64,000 bases of DNA, from NCBI RefSeq assembly GCF_014466955.1, contig NZ_AP023396.1:4092001-4156000 (forward strand), written 5' to 3'. The notes below the pieces were generated by a model. That model saw only the letters and a list, made by a program, of their open reading frames with translations. It searched no databases and was not told where the DNA came from. The position numbers and the translations under genes were made by a program. This stretch comes from Nocardia wallacei. GTDB lineage: Bacteria; Actinomycetota; Actinomycetes; Mycobacteriales; Mycobacteriaceae. Below, in pieces: positions 32,259 to 40,193 of this stretch; position 1 is the first letter of the stretch, and the number at the start of each line of letters is the position of its first letter.

Positions 32259-33233
32259 TCACACCAGTGTTTCCAGACATCGCACGACGGTCGCCGGTAT
32301 GTCGGCGGGACAATTCACTGTCAGCGCGGCCAATTCGCGGTCGTGTAATCGGGCCAGGCCGCACAGCGCCTTGCCGGGGCCCGCCTCCACGACAATGCGA
32401 GCGCCGAGATCATCGGTCAGCGTACGCATGGTGCGGTGCCACTGCACCGGTTCGACCAGTTGCCGGCACACCAGCTCCGCCCAGTCGACCGGCTTCTTCG
32501 CGGCCAGCCCGTCGGCGTTGGCGACGACCGCGGTGCGGCCCGGCGCCACCGGGGCAGCGGCCAGCGCCGCGGCGACGGCGGGCACCGCCGGGCTCATGAA
32601 GGGGGTGTGGAACGCACCGCCGACGCGCAGGTCGATGAGTTTGCCACCGAGCGCACGGACCCCGGTATCGAGCGCGGCCAGTCCCGCATCGGTCCCGGCG
32701 ACGGTGATCTGTTGCGGCGCATTGATTCCCGCGACCCAGACCGCCGCGCCCGCCGCCCGCGCCCGGGCGACCAGATCGGCGGTGTCGGCGTGATCGGCGT
32801 TGACGACCACCGCCATGGTCCCCGGTCGCCGCCGCGCGGCCGCCGCCATCGCCTCCGCACGGACGCGCACCACTCGCGCGGCATCGGCGAGGGTCAGTAC
32901 CCCCGCGGCCACCAGCGCCGAGTACTCACCCAGGCTGTGCCCGGCGCAACCGGCCAGGCCGTCGGCCGGAAGGCCCGCGGCCACCAGCTCGGCGAGGATG
33001 ACCATTTCCAGCGCGAAGGTGGCCAATTGCGCGTTGTCGGTGCGCCGCAGGGTCGCCGCGTCGGCGTGCAACAGCAGTTCGGCGAGGTCGCGCCCGGCCA
33101 GCTCCGCCAGTACGGCCACCAGCGCCCAGGATTCGGTCTCCGTCCATGGCCGGCCCATTCCGGGCCGCTGCGCACCCTGTCCGGGGAACAGCAGGGCGAC
33201 GGCGCCGGGCGCCCGGACGTCCTCGACGGTCAT
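32259..33233 (-). CDS. Malonyl-CoA:ACP transacylase, FabD-like
   Basis: 324 residues. [13 protein letters not shown] opens the domain, GHSLGEYSALVAAG holds the nucleophile Ser, and GGAFHTPFM carries the catalytic His. AFH resembles the malonyl-specific signature. It lies 18 bp after the ACP, its likely acceptor. A discrete malonyltransferase inside a biosynthetic operon suggests a dedicated free-standing chain-building system, or an AT acting in trans. Confidence 0.92.
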   Translation of the reverse strand: MTVEDVRAPGAVALLFPGQGAQRPGMGRPWTETESWALVAVLAELAGRDLAELLLHADAATLRRTDNAQLATFALEMVILAELVAAGLPADGLAGCAGHSLGEYSALVAAGVLTLADAARVVRVRAEAMAAAARRRPGTMAVVVNADHADTADLVARARAAGAAVWVAGINAPQQITVAGTDAGLAALDTGVRALGGKLIDLRVGGAFHTPFMSPAVPAVAAALAAAPVAPGRTAVVANADGLAAKKPVDWAELVCRQLVEPVQWHRTMRTLTDDLGARIVVEAGPGKALCGLARLHDRELAALTVNCPADIPATVVRCLETLV

Positions 33234-33251
33234 GACCTCACCCCGCCGCGG

Positions 33252-33500
33252 TCAGGGCAACCGGCCGAGCAGGTGGTCGTAGAGCCCTTGGACATTGCCG
33301 AGTTCGAGCAGTTCCTCGCCGCTGACCTCCACGTTGTACCGGCGCACCAGATGCACCGCGAGCTCCAGCCCCTTGGCGGAGTCGGCGCCGAGATCTTCCT
33401 TGAAATGCGCCGTGGCGGTGACCTGTTCGGGGTCGATGTCGAACACGTCGGAGACGAGTTCGCGGAGCTCGTCGATATCGGGTCTGGTCGAACTGGTCAT
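33252..33500 (-). CDS. Acyl carrier protein
   Basis: 82 residues. EDLGADSAKGLEL holds the Ser for the phosphopantetheine arm; the position after Ser is Ala rather than the usual Leu. ATG 33500 has a strong GGAGGAGAGG upstream and overlaps the stop of a 42-codon ORF as ATGA. It heads the set malonyltransferase, ketoreductase, dehydratase pair and probably carries their substrates. Confidence 0.9.
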   Translation of the reverse strand: MTSSTRPDIDELRELVSDVFDIDPEQVTATAHFKEDLGADSAKGLELAVHLVRRYNVEVSGEELLELGNVQGLYDHLLGRLP

Positions 33501-33625
33501 GACAGCAACCTCTCCTCCGGTGCCGGATACGGCCAGACCGGCATCACCGCGGCCGCGTGCGCCCAGGCCCACGGCGCGAGCATGACGAACAGCCGGCCGT
33601 ACCACGGGGTCGACGCGAACTCCAC
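33497..33625 (-). CDS. Small hydrophobic 42-aa ORF, unknown
   Basis: GTG at 33625 is preceded by GGAGG at about 7 bases, and the TGA overlaps the ACP start as ATGA. The peptide begins VEFASTPWYGRLFVMLAPWA, is rich in Trp, Ala, Pro and Val, and ends with a short acidic and basic tail. It could be one short membrane helix. It could be a leader that sets ACP translation, a small membrane subunit, or a translated leader without product function. No family is recognised. Confidence 0.5.
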   Translation of the reverse strand: MEFASTPWYGRLFVMLAPWAWAHAAAVMPVWPYPAPEERLLS

Positions 33626-33874
33626 GGTCCACCTCCGGTCACGGACGAACGTCACGACCGCCGCCGGTCGAGCAGCTGCACAATGAATGACAGTACGCGA
33701 GCGCGGCGGCCGCGGGCAAGCGTCGGATAACATTTATTGTGCATTGTTCGAGAGCCGTTGCCGCACGCCCGGCGCGCGTCACCGCCGACAGGCCGGGCGA
33801 TGCGCTGAATGTCGAATAGCCTGGCGTGCAGCTGTTTTCACGCAAAGATCCGATGAACGAGGAGATCCGGCGGC
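33626..33874. promoter_or_regulatory. Divergent promoter region
   Basis: A 249-bp gap between the small ORF (minus) and the LLM oxidoreductase (plus), with an AT-rich core around 33720-33750. An 8-bp inverted repeat TGCACAAT (33677-33684) and ATTGTGCA (33736-33743) lies 51 bases apart. GAGGAG before 33875 is the plus-strand ribosome-binding site. An in-frame 82-codon minus ORF here has no coding character and is not called. Exact promoter hexamers are not clear. Confidence 0.45.
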
Positions 33875-34729
33875 ATGACACGAGCATTCAGGTTCGGCCT
33901 CAGCGTGATGGCGGCACCGGCGGACCGGGAATGGATCGCGGCCGGTGCGCGCGCCGCATCGCAGGGCTACGACATCCTGCTGGCGCCCGATCATCTGACG
34001 ACTCCGGCGCCCTTCCCGTTCGCGGTGGCCGCGGCACACGCGACGCGGCTGCGCGTGGGCACCTATGTGCTCAATTCCGGCCTGTATCCGGCGGCACTGC
34101 TCACCCGCGAGATCGCCACCGTCGCCGGGCACACCGCGGGACGGTTCGAGCTCGGGCTCGGAACCGGTTATCTGCCACAGGAATTCGCCGCGGTGGGCGT
34201 CGATCCCGGATCGCCGCGGGACCGGGTGGACGATCTGGCGCGCGCCCTCGACGCCGCCCGCGCCGCACTCGGCGGACGGGCGGACGTACCGATCCTGGTG
34301 GCGGGCAACGGGAATCGCGTGCTGCGGCTGGCCGCCCGCCACGCCGATATCGTGAGCTTCCTCGGCATGCGCTACGACCCGGCGGCCGCCGGCGGGCTGA
34401 GCCCGCTCGGGCAGCGCGCCTTCGCGGAACGGGTCGCCTACTTCGACCGGGTCGCGGCCGACCGGTCGGCGGCGATCGAACGCAATCTCACCGTCCGCGC
34501 GGTGGTGGTCACCGACGACCGTGACGCCGCGCTGCGCGCCCTCACCCGGCGGTTCCGGTTGCCCGCCGAGGTCCTCGCCGACCTCCCGATACTCCTGGTG
34601 GGCAGCATCGCGGAGATCGCGACACAGGTCGAGGGCCTGCGGGAGCGGTTCGGCATCTCCTACCTCGCCGTCCCCGACCGGCATCAGGACGAGTTCGCCC
34701 CGGTCGTCGAATTACTGCGGGGCGCTTGA
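33875..34729 (+). CDS. LLM-class F420-dependent oxidoreductase
   Basis: 284 residues with a luciferase-like barrel. DILLAPDHLTTPAPF and GRFELGLGTGYLPQEF are the family landmarks; such proteins usually use F420 rather than FMN in actinobacteria. The start has GAGGAG upstream. It is transcribed away from the ACP operon, and its end overlaps the convergent DUF6879 gene by 18 bp. It is a paralogue of the gene at 36410-37282, with the same landmarks. Reduction or oxidation of a pathway intermediate is inferred. Confidence 0.87.
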   Translation: MTRAFRFGLSVMAAPADREWIAAGARAASQGYDILLAPDHLTTPAPFPFAVAAAHATRLRVGTYVLNSGLYPAALLTREIATVAGHTAGRFELGLGTGYLPQEFAAVGVDPGSPRDRVDDLARALDAARAALGGRADVPILVAGNGNRVLRLAARHADIVSFLGMRYDPAAAGGLSPLGQRAFAERVAYFDRVAADRSAAIERNLTVRAVVVTDDRDAALRALTRRFRLPAEVLADLPILLVGSIAEIATQVEGLRERFGISYLAVPDRHQDEFAPVVELLRGA

Positions 34730-35287
34730 GGTTCGCGCGCCCACCGCGGCCGCGCCCCGCGACAGGTACGCACGCAGTGGCACCGACCGCGCCACCGCGA
34801 TGTCGCGCCACCGCCGGCACTGCGCGAGCAGGGCCGGGTTGGTGAGTTCCTGGGTGGCGACGAAGCGGTCGTCCGCGTCGAATTCCATCGACCACAGGGC
34901 GGTGTCGTCGAACAGCCAGTAATCGAATCCCTCCGGCAGGTCGGCGGGCCACGGCCCGGCGGGCACCGGCAGCACCCGGATGTCCTCGCCCGCCTCCACA
35001 CACTGCTCGAACGCGGCCAGCGCGAAACGCAGGTAGTCGCCGAGCGGTTCGCGGACGACGAAGACCCGCTGCAGCACGCGGCCCGCGGCGGCATGGCCGG
35101 AGATCACGCGCAGGAAGGTGTCGGGCAGATTGTCGATCCGGCCGGTGCGCAGGTACTCCCGCATCGGCTCGGCCTCGGAGTCGAAGTCGTACCGCTGCAG
35201 CGTGGCGAGGCGGAACCACGACGAGCGGATGCCGGTGAGAAAGCTCCGAATCTCCGGCGATTGCAGTTCGGTGATCCGTCGTGACAT
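34712..35287 (-). CDS. DUF6879-family protein
   Basis: 191 residues. The order FRLATLQRYDFDSEAEPMREYL, RVFVVREPLGDYLRFAL, AGEDIRVLPV and YWLFDD is that of DUF6879 proteins, common in actinobacteria and often beside helix-turn-helix regulators. The biochemical role is unknown. GAGGAGG precedes the ATG and the gene follows the O-methyltransferase after 11 bp, so it is the last gene of this operon. It converges on the LLM gene with overlapping 3' ends. Confidence 0.78.
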   Translation of the reverse strand: MSRRITELQSPEIRSFLTGIRSSWFRLATLQRYDFDSEAEPMREYLRTGRIDNLPDTFLRVISGHAAAGRVLQRVFVVREPLGDYLRFALAAFEQCVEAGEDIRVLPVPAGPWPADLPEGFDYWLFDDTALWSMEFDADDRFVATQELTNPALLAQCRRWRDIAVARSVPLRAYLSRGAAAVGARTSSAPQ

Positions 35288-35298
35288 GGTGTCCTCCT

Positions 35299-36372
35299 CT
35301 ATGCCGCGACCGCTTCGATGATGTCGGCGCGATCCAGCGTCGCGGTCGGCACGATTCGCGCGATCCGCATTCCGGCCGCCTCCAGTAGCGCCGCGTAGCG
35401 GCGTTCGGTGCGCTCACCGCGCCCGGAGGCCACGAACATGGTCAGATCCGCCCAGATCTTCTGCCGGTGTTCGCGAGTCGATTCGGTGCGATCCGGCATC
35501 ACGACCTCCACGATGAGCAAACGCGATCGCGGGCCCATCGCCGCGCGGCAGCTGCGCAGGATCTCCACGGCCCGCTCGTCGTCCCAGTCGTGCAGCACGC
35601 TCTTGAGCACATAGGCATCGGCTCCCGGCGGCAGCGGATCGCCGAAGAAGCTGCCGCCGGCGAACCGGTACCGGTCGGCCAGTCCGGCATCGGCGATGAC
35701 GCGCTCGGCGCCCGTGCGGCAGTAGGGCCGGTCGAAGACCACGCCGGTCATATCCGGGTAGCGCCACAGGATCGGCGGCAGCAGTGTGCCGTATCCGCCG
35801 CCGACGTCCACGATGCTGCCGATCCCGGTGTAGTCGTAGGCGTCGGCGACGGCCTGCGCGACGGCGCCGGTGGCGTCGGCCATGGCCGTGTGGAACCGAT
35901 CCTGCGCCTCCGGCAGCGCGGCCAGCCGGTCGAAGGGGTCGGCCACCCGCTCCTGCTCGCTGATCGGCGCACGCCCGGCCCGCACGCGCTCGGTCAACCG
36001 CATCCAGCCGCGCAGGAAACGCTCACCGCCGGAGACGAGTACGGCATCCCGGAGCGAGCCCGGCGCGTCGGCGCGCAGCGCGGCACCGGCGGCGGTGGAT
36101 TCGAACAGTTCGTCGCCGTCGAGCTGGCGGACCAGGCCGATGGTGGCCAGGGCGCGCAACAGGCTGGTCACGCCGACCTCGTCGGCTCCGGTGGCCGCGG
36201 CGACGGCAGCCGCCGTCCGGGGTCCGTCGGCGAGCGCGTCGGCGATGCCGAGTTCGGCGGCCGTGGTCATCGCGTAGCCGACCCAGCGCGTGGCCAGCAG
36301 GTCGGTGATCGTGTCGGTATCCGGGTCCGCTCCGCAGTGCGGGCACACCGCTTCGGCAATCAGTTCGGCCAT
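35299..36372 (-). CDS. Plant-type O-methyltransferase (SAM-dependent)
   Basis: 357 residues. The N-terminal half is the helical dimerisation domain (ATRWVGYAMTTAAELGIADAL). Motif I is VDVGGGYGTLLP, and LKSVLHDWDDE supplies the catalytic His of this family. A CPHC pair at residues 10-13 is an unusual N-terminal extension. Relatives methylate phenolic or enolic hydroxyls of polyketides. It follows the LLM gene after 37 bp in the same direction as the FAD monooxygenase, which may create its substrate hydroxyl. Confidence 0.9.
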   Translation of the reverse strand: MAELIAEAVCPHCGADPDTDTITDLLATRWVGYAMTTAAELGIADALADGPRTAAAVAAATGADEVGVTSLLRALATIGLVRQLDGDELFESTAAGAALRADAPGSLRDAVLVSGGERFLRGWMRLTERVRAGRAPISEQERVADPFDRLAALPEAQDRFHTAMADATGAVAQAVADAYDYTGIGSIVDVGGGYGTLLPPILWRYPDMTGVVFDRPYCRTGAERVIADAGLADRYRFAGGSFFGDPLPPGADAYVLKSVLHDWDDERAVEILRSCRAAMGPRSRLLIVEVVMPDRTESTREHRQKIWADLTMFVASGRGERTERRYAALLEAAGMRIARIVPTATLDRADIIEAVAA

Positions 36373-36409
36373 GACTGTTCCGTTCTCCCTTGGTGTTTCC
36401 GTCGTCCGG

Positions 36410-37282
36410 TCAGCGCAGCAGTTCCATGGCCTCGGCGAACAGCTCCATGGAATGGCCGAAGGTGGTGAAGTAGGTGATGCCCAGCCGCTCGTGGAGTTCG
36501 GCGATCTGATCGGCGATGTCGCGCGGTGTGCCGAGCAGGAAAACCGGTGAGTCGTCGAGGGTTTCGCGTGTGATGCCGGGCATCCGCGGCCGCAGCCGCT
36601 CGAGCAGCGGGCCCGCGTCGGTGGCGGCCTGCTGCACGAGCAGGTTCAGTTCTACCTCGGCCAGGCGGTCGCGCGCGGCCGCGCGGACGAAGGACACGCG
36701 CTCGGCCAGTTGCGCCGATCCGGCCGGGATCCGGCCGCCGTCGCGCGCCTTGGCGGCGCCGCTGAAACTGATCACGTCGGCGTGTTCGGCCGCCAGCCGC
36801 AGCAACCGGTCACCGCCGCCCGCGATCAGCAGCCGCGGGCACGGCTGGTGCGGACGGGGCGCGTGCTCGGGGTCGGCGAAGCGCGACTTCAGCTCGGCGA
36901 CCGTGCGTTCGAGGTGCCGGACCCGGTCGCCGGGGGTGCCGAAAGGTATCGCGGCGGCGCGGTATTCGGCCTCGACATAGCCCGCGCCGAGGCCCAGCTC
37001 GAGGCGGCCGCCGGTGAGCCGGTCCACCGTCGCCGCCTCTCGCGCCAGCAGTACCGGGTTGTAGAAGCCCGCGTTCAGCACGAACGTGTTGACCAGCACG
37101 CGCTCGGTCGCCTCGGCGGCCAGCACCAGCGCCGGGAACGGGGCGGGGTATCCGAGATGGTCGGCAAGGCCGATGACGTCGAAGCCGAGCTTCTCCGCTC
37201 GCCGCGTTTCCTCCACGAACGCCGTGCGGTCGCCCGACCACACCGTGTTGACTCCGAACCGGAGTGTGCCCGCGCCGCTCAT
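36410..37282 (-). CDS. LLM-class F420-dependent oxidoreductase, paralogue
   Basis: 290 residues from an ATG that overlaps the FAD-monooxygenase stop as ATGA. DVIGLADHLGYPAPFPAL, FVLNAGFYNPVLLAREAATV and GRLELGLGAGYVEAEY mirror the plus-strand LLM protein at 33875. It is likely F420-dependent and probably redox-modifies a polyketide intermediate. A longer frame reaching 38083 runs through the FAD gene and is rejected. Confidence 0.88.
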   Translation of the reverse strand: MSGAGTLRFGVNTVWSGDRTAFVEETRRAEKLGFDVIGLADHLGYPAPFPALVLAAEATERVLVNTFVLNAGFYNPVLLAREAATVDRLTGGRLELGLGAGYVEAEYRAAAIPFGTPGDRVRHLERTVAELKSRFADPEHAPRPHQPCPRLLIAGGGDRLLRLAAEHADVISFSGAAKARDGGRIPAGSAQLAERVSFVRAAARDRLAEVELNLLVQQAATDAGPLLERLRPRMPGITRETLDDSPVFLLGTPRDIADQIAELHERLGITYFTTFGHSMELFAEAMELLR

Positions 37283-38823
37283 CTGCCCTCCACCGCAACG
37301 ACTTCCGACCGCAGCAGGACGCGGTCGAGCGATTCCCGTAAGGCCCGGGCCGGGTCGACCGGGGCGCGCCGGGCGCGCCACGCCACCACCTGGTCCGGGC
37401 GGACCAGCAGCGCACCGGTGTCGTCGAGTCCGACCGACGCCGCCCACGCCGCGTCCAGGCTGTGCAGCCGCAGGCCCGGCCGCGCGGCGGCGTCGACCGC
37501 CGGTTTCCACTGCGCCGCGTCGGGTCCGGTGAGCAGTGCGAAGTCGGGGCCGATCAGGTCGAGTGTCGACCGGTCGTGGTCCAGCGGCCGGTGCGGGAGC
37601 CGGGTGCCGGGCTGGCCGGACAGCGCGAAACGGTCTGTGGGCGCGACACTTCCGTCGGCTATGACCGCCGCCGATCGGTACTGGGCGCCGAGGATCAGCA
37701 CCGTCGGATCGGCCAGCGCCGTGCCGTCGGGCGCGGTGCCGTACTTGCGGCGCAGATCCGCGGCGCTGCGCAGGCTGGACTGATCCGCGGTGAACCAGCC
37801 CACCGGATGTCGTTCGTCGTGGTAGGTGTCGAGCAGGCGCGGGGAGGCGGCGCCGCGCAGGACGTCGGCCAGCTTCCACGCCAGGTTGTGCGCGGCCTGG
37901 ATGCCGGTGTTCGCGCCCAGCGCGGCGTACGGCGGCATCACGTGTGCCGCGTCGCCCACCAGGAAGACCCGGCCCGCGCCGAATCGGTCGGCGACGAACA
38001 TTCCCGGTGTCCATTCCATGACCCGATCCACCCGCACCGCGATGTCGGGGACGCCGATCACGGCCCGCATCGCCTCGGCCCATTCCCGTTGCGAGAGACG
38101 GTGATACCCCGCGGTGGTGAACAACCAGCGCCCGCCACCGGCACCGGCCAGTCCCCCGGCCATGTGCTCGTTGTCGATCTGGAAAATGCGGTTCTCGCGG
38201 TCGTCGACCAGAGCGGACAGGTCGGCGTGGAATTCGATGTTGACCAACGTCTCCATGGCGCCGCGGCCGCCGCGGGCGATGCCGAGCCGCTCCCGGATCT
38301 CGCTGTGCGCGCCGTCGGCGGCGATCAGGTAGTCGGCCCGGAGGGTCTCGGTGCCACCGTCGCCCGCCCGCACGGTGGCGGTGACGCCGTCCGCGTCGGC
38401 GGACCAGTCACGGCATTCGACCCCGAAGCGCAGCTCGACGCCGCGCTCCGCCGCGATCTCGCGCAGCACCGGCTCGAGCAGGTCCTGCGCGCACAGGCAC
38501 GTCCGCACGGGTGTCACGCCCGCCGGGGCGGGGCCGGGCGGGCGCGGGAGGTCGAGCGGTTTCGCCGCCACGACCGAGGGGCCCGCCGAGGCGAGCTGCC
38601 CGCCGCCCCGGAACGTCATCGTCCGGGAGGCCGCCAGGACGCGCTCGGCTATGCCGATCTGACGGAAGATCTCGACGGTGCGGACATTGATCCGCCGCGC
38701 CTTGGGCAATGTCGAGGTCTCCCGGCGGCGTTCCACCAGTACCGCCTCCGCGCCGTACCAGTTCAGGAACAGCGCCGCCGACAGACCGGCCAGCCCGCCG
38801 CCGACGATCAGCACACGCGGCAT
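37279..38823 (-). CDS. FAD-dependent aromatic-type monooxygenase
   Basis: 514 residues of the PHBH-fold class A flavoprotein hydroxylases. VLIVGGGLAGLSAAL binds the ADP of FAD, DYLIAADGAHSEIRERLGI is the DG motif, and VFLVGDAAHVMPPYAALGAN is the GD motif. The C-terminal 120 residues form the thioredoxin-like extension of phenol-hydroxylase-like members. ATG 38823 overlaps the ACP stop as TGATG; an in-frame ATG at 38832 is possible. Relatives hydroxylate or cleave phenolic or quinone polyketides, which hints at an aromatic or enolic intermediate. Confidence 0.92.
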   Translation of the reverse strand: MPRVLIVGGGLAGLSAALFLNWYGAEAVLVERRRETSTLPKARRINVRTVEIFRQIGIAERVLAASRTMTFRGGGQLASAGPSVVAAKPLDLPRPPGPAPAGVTPVRTCLCAQDLLEPVLREIAAERGVELRFGVECRDWSADADGVTATVRAGDGGTETLRADYLIAADGAHSEIRERLGIARGGRGAMETLVNIEFHADLSALVDDRENRIFQIDNEHMAGGLAGAGGGRWLFTTAGYHRLSQREWAEAMRAVIGVPDIAVRVDRVMEWTPGMFVADRFGAGRVFLVGDAAHVMPPYAALGANTGIQAAHNLAWKLADVLRGAASPRLLDTYHDERHPVGWFTADQSSLRSAADLRRKYGTAPDGTALADPTVLILGAQYRSAAVIADGSVAPTDRFALSGQPGTRLPHRPLDHDRSTLDLIGPDFALLTGPDAAQWKPAVDAAARPGLRLHSLDAAWAASVGLDDTGALLVRPDQVVAWRARRAPVDPARALRESLDRVLLRSEVVAVEGR

Positions 38824-39083
38824 CAACGCCATCCCGCGTGTTCGGCCACCACGTCGTAGACGGCCTTCATGTTGACCATCTTCGCCAGCTCCGACTGCGG
38901 TATCTCCACCTTGTAGGTCTTCTCCAGGCGAGCCAGGATCTCGATCGCGCGCAATGAATCGGCCTCGTGGTCCTCCACGAAGAGGCTGTCGTCGGTGAGT
39001 TCGTCGGGTTCCAGTTCGAGGACATCGCACACGATCTCGCGCAGCTCGTCCATGTGGGCCTGGTAGGAAGTCGTGTCGGTCAT
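38823..39083 (-). CDS. Acyl carrier protein, second
   Basis: 86 residues. EDHEADSLRAIEIL holds the phosphopantetheine Ser. The sequence differs clearly from the ACP at 33252. It sits between the hydrolase-like gene and the FAD monooxygenase, overlapping the latter by 3 bases. It may present a tethered substrate to the oxidases. The dyad at 39129-39165 lies just upstream. Confidence 0.9.
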   Translation of the reverse strand: MTDTTSYQAHMDELREIVCDVLELEPDELTDDSLFVEDHEADSLRAIEILARLEKTYKVEIPQSELAKMVNMKAVYDVVAEHAGWR

Positions 39084-39128
39084 CGCTGTCTCCTGTGTCC
39101 GGTCTCGACGATATCCAATCTTCGCACG

Positions 39129-39165
39129 CATTGTCAGAACATTCTTCAGCAATGTTTCAACAATG
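39129..39165. repeat. Nested symmetrical dyad spanning the hydrolase stop codon
   Basis: CATTGT (39129-39134), 3 bases, AACATT (39138-39143), a 7-base loop, AATGTT (39151-39156), 3 bases, ACAATG (39160-39165). Both arm pairs are perfect and share one centre at 39147, inside the hydrolase TGA and 46 bases before the ACP start. It is AT-rich, so an operator or translational control element is more likely than a strong terminator. Confidence 0.6.
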
Positions 39166-40030
39166 TGCGCAGCTGCCCGGCGAACTCCACCGGGTGGGTG
39201 ATGTGCGGGTTGTAGCCGCCGTCGAACACGAAGACCTCGCCGCCGACGACATCGGCCAGGGCGTGCGCGCAGCGGCTGCCGAACATCTGCGGCGGGGTCG
39301 ATTCGCCCACGGCGGCAACGAATTCCACCCCGGACGCGGCCAGCGCCGCGGGGTCCAGTTCGGTCTCGCAGGCGGCCGGGATCTCGTTGACGTACAGCCA
39401 TTCGAAGTTGCGAGTGCGCTCGGCCGACATCACCTGGGATTTCAGGTTGAGCTTGGCCGTCTGGCCGCCGCCCGGCCCCCGCTTGGCGCTCTGGGCGCCG
39501 CGGCGCTGGTCGGCGACATCGATGCCGAGGAACTCCCCGGTGCGCACGATCGTCTGGACCAGCCCGGCCGTCCGGTAGGTGTGCGCGAGGTCCAGGAATT
39601 CGCGGACATGCCGCTCCCGTTCGGGCTCGGGCAGCAGGAAGGGGGCGTGCGGGGTGTGCGCGACCACGGTGGCGACCCGTCGCGGATGCCGCGCGGCCAG
39701 CAGCAACGCGGTCACCACGCCGAGGCCGACGCCGAACACGAGGGCCGGGCGGCCGCCGAGCGCGGTGAGCAGCCGCTGCGCGTCCTCGGCGTGCGTGTCG
39801 TGCGAGACCAGCCCGCCCGGCGCACCCGTGAGCGGGCTGCGATGGAAGCCGCGGCGGTCGTAGGTGACCACGGTGAACGCCTCGCCGAGTTCGGCGATGG
39901 CGTCCGCGCGGCGGCGCGACTCCCCGCCGCCGTTGTCGGAGATGAGCAGCAGGGGCCCGGCGCCGGAGACCTCGTAGAACAATCCCGCGCCGGGCACCTG
40001 CAATGTTCCGGATCGGCTCGTACCATTCAC
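39146..40030 (-). CDS. Alpha/beta-hydrolase-fold protein, nucleophile Ser replaced by Gly
   Basis: 294 residues. The fold is clear from YEVSGAGPLLLISDNGGG, VVTYDRRGFHRSP and the C-terminal His in GYNPHITHPVEFA. The nucleophile elbow, normally GxSxG, reads VFGVGLGVV, so Ser is replaced by Gly. Ordinary ester hydrolysis is therefore unlikely. Options are a cyclase or lyase using His, a cofactor-free oxygenase-like role, or a dead hydrolase with a binding function. It is the first gene of the leftward ACP-FAD-LLM-OMT group. Confidence 0.82.
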   Translation of the reverse strand: MNGTSRSGTLQVPGAGLFYEVSGAGPLLLISDNGGGESRRRADAIAELGEAFTVVTYDRRGFHRSPLTGAPGGLVSHDTHAEDAQRLLTALGGRPALVFGVGLGVVTALLLAARHPRRVATVVAHTPHAPFLLPEPERERHVREFLDLAHTYRTAGLVQTIVRTGEFLGIDVADQRRGAQSAKRGPGGGQTAKLNLKSQVMSAERTRNFEWLYVNEIPAACETELDPAALAASGVEFVAAVGESTPPQMFGSRCAHALADVVGGEVFVFDGGYNPHITHPVEFAGQLRTLLKHC

Positions 40031-40193
40031 GGAAATGTCCCTCCAACCCGGGGGCCGCCACCAGCGTGGACATCACGGCTCGCACGTCAAACGCTGTGCT
40101 GCAACAGGTTTCGTCCGGCTGTCGATCGGCCGTCAATGCTCGACAATTCAAGCTACTATGGGCCTCGGTGTCAGACAATAGCCGGAGGTGGTC
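40031..40193. promoter_or_regulatory. Divergent promoter region, hydrolase and VOC
   Basis: A 163-bp gap between two divergent genes. TACTAT at 40154-40159 could be the -10 of the plus-strand gene, but no good -35 was found. GGAGG at 40184-40188 is the ribosome-binding site of the VOC gene. Confidence 0.4.

Noticed and set aside
33639..33887. An 82-codon minus-strand frame in the divergent promoter
   Set aside because: No ribosome-binding site, no family signal, and it overlaps the start of the plus-strand LLM gene.
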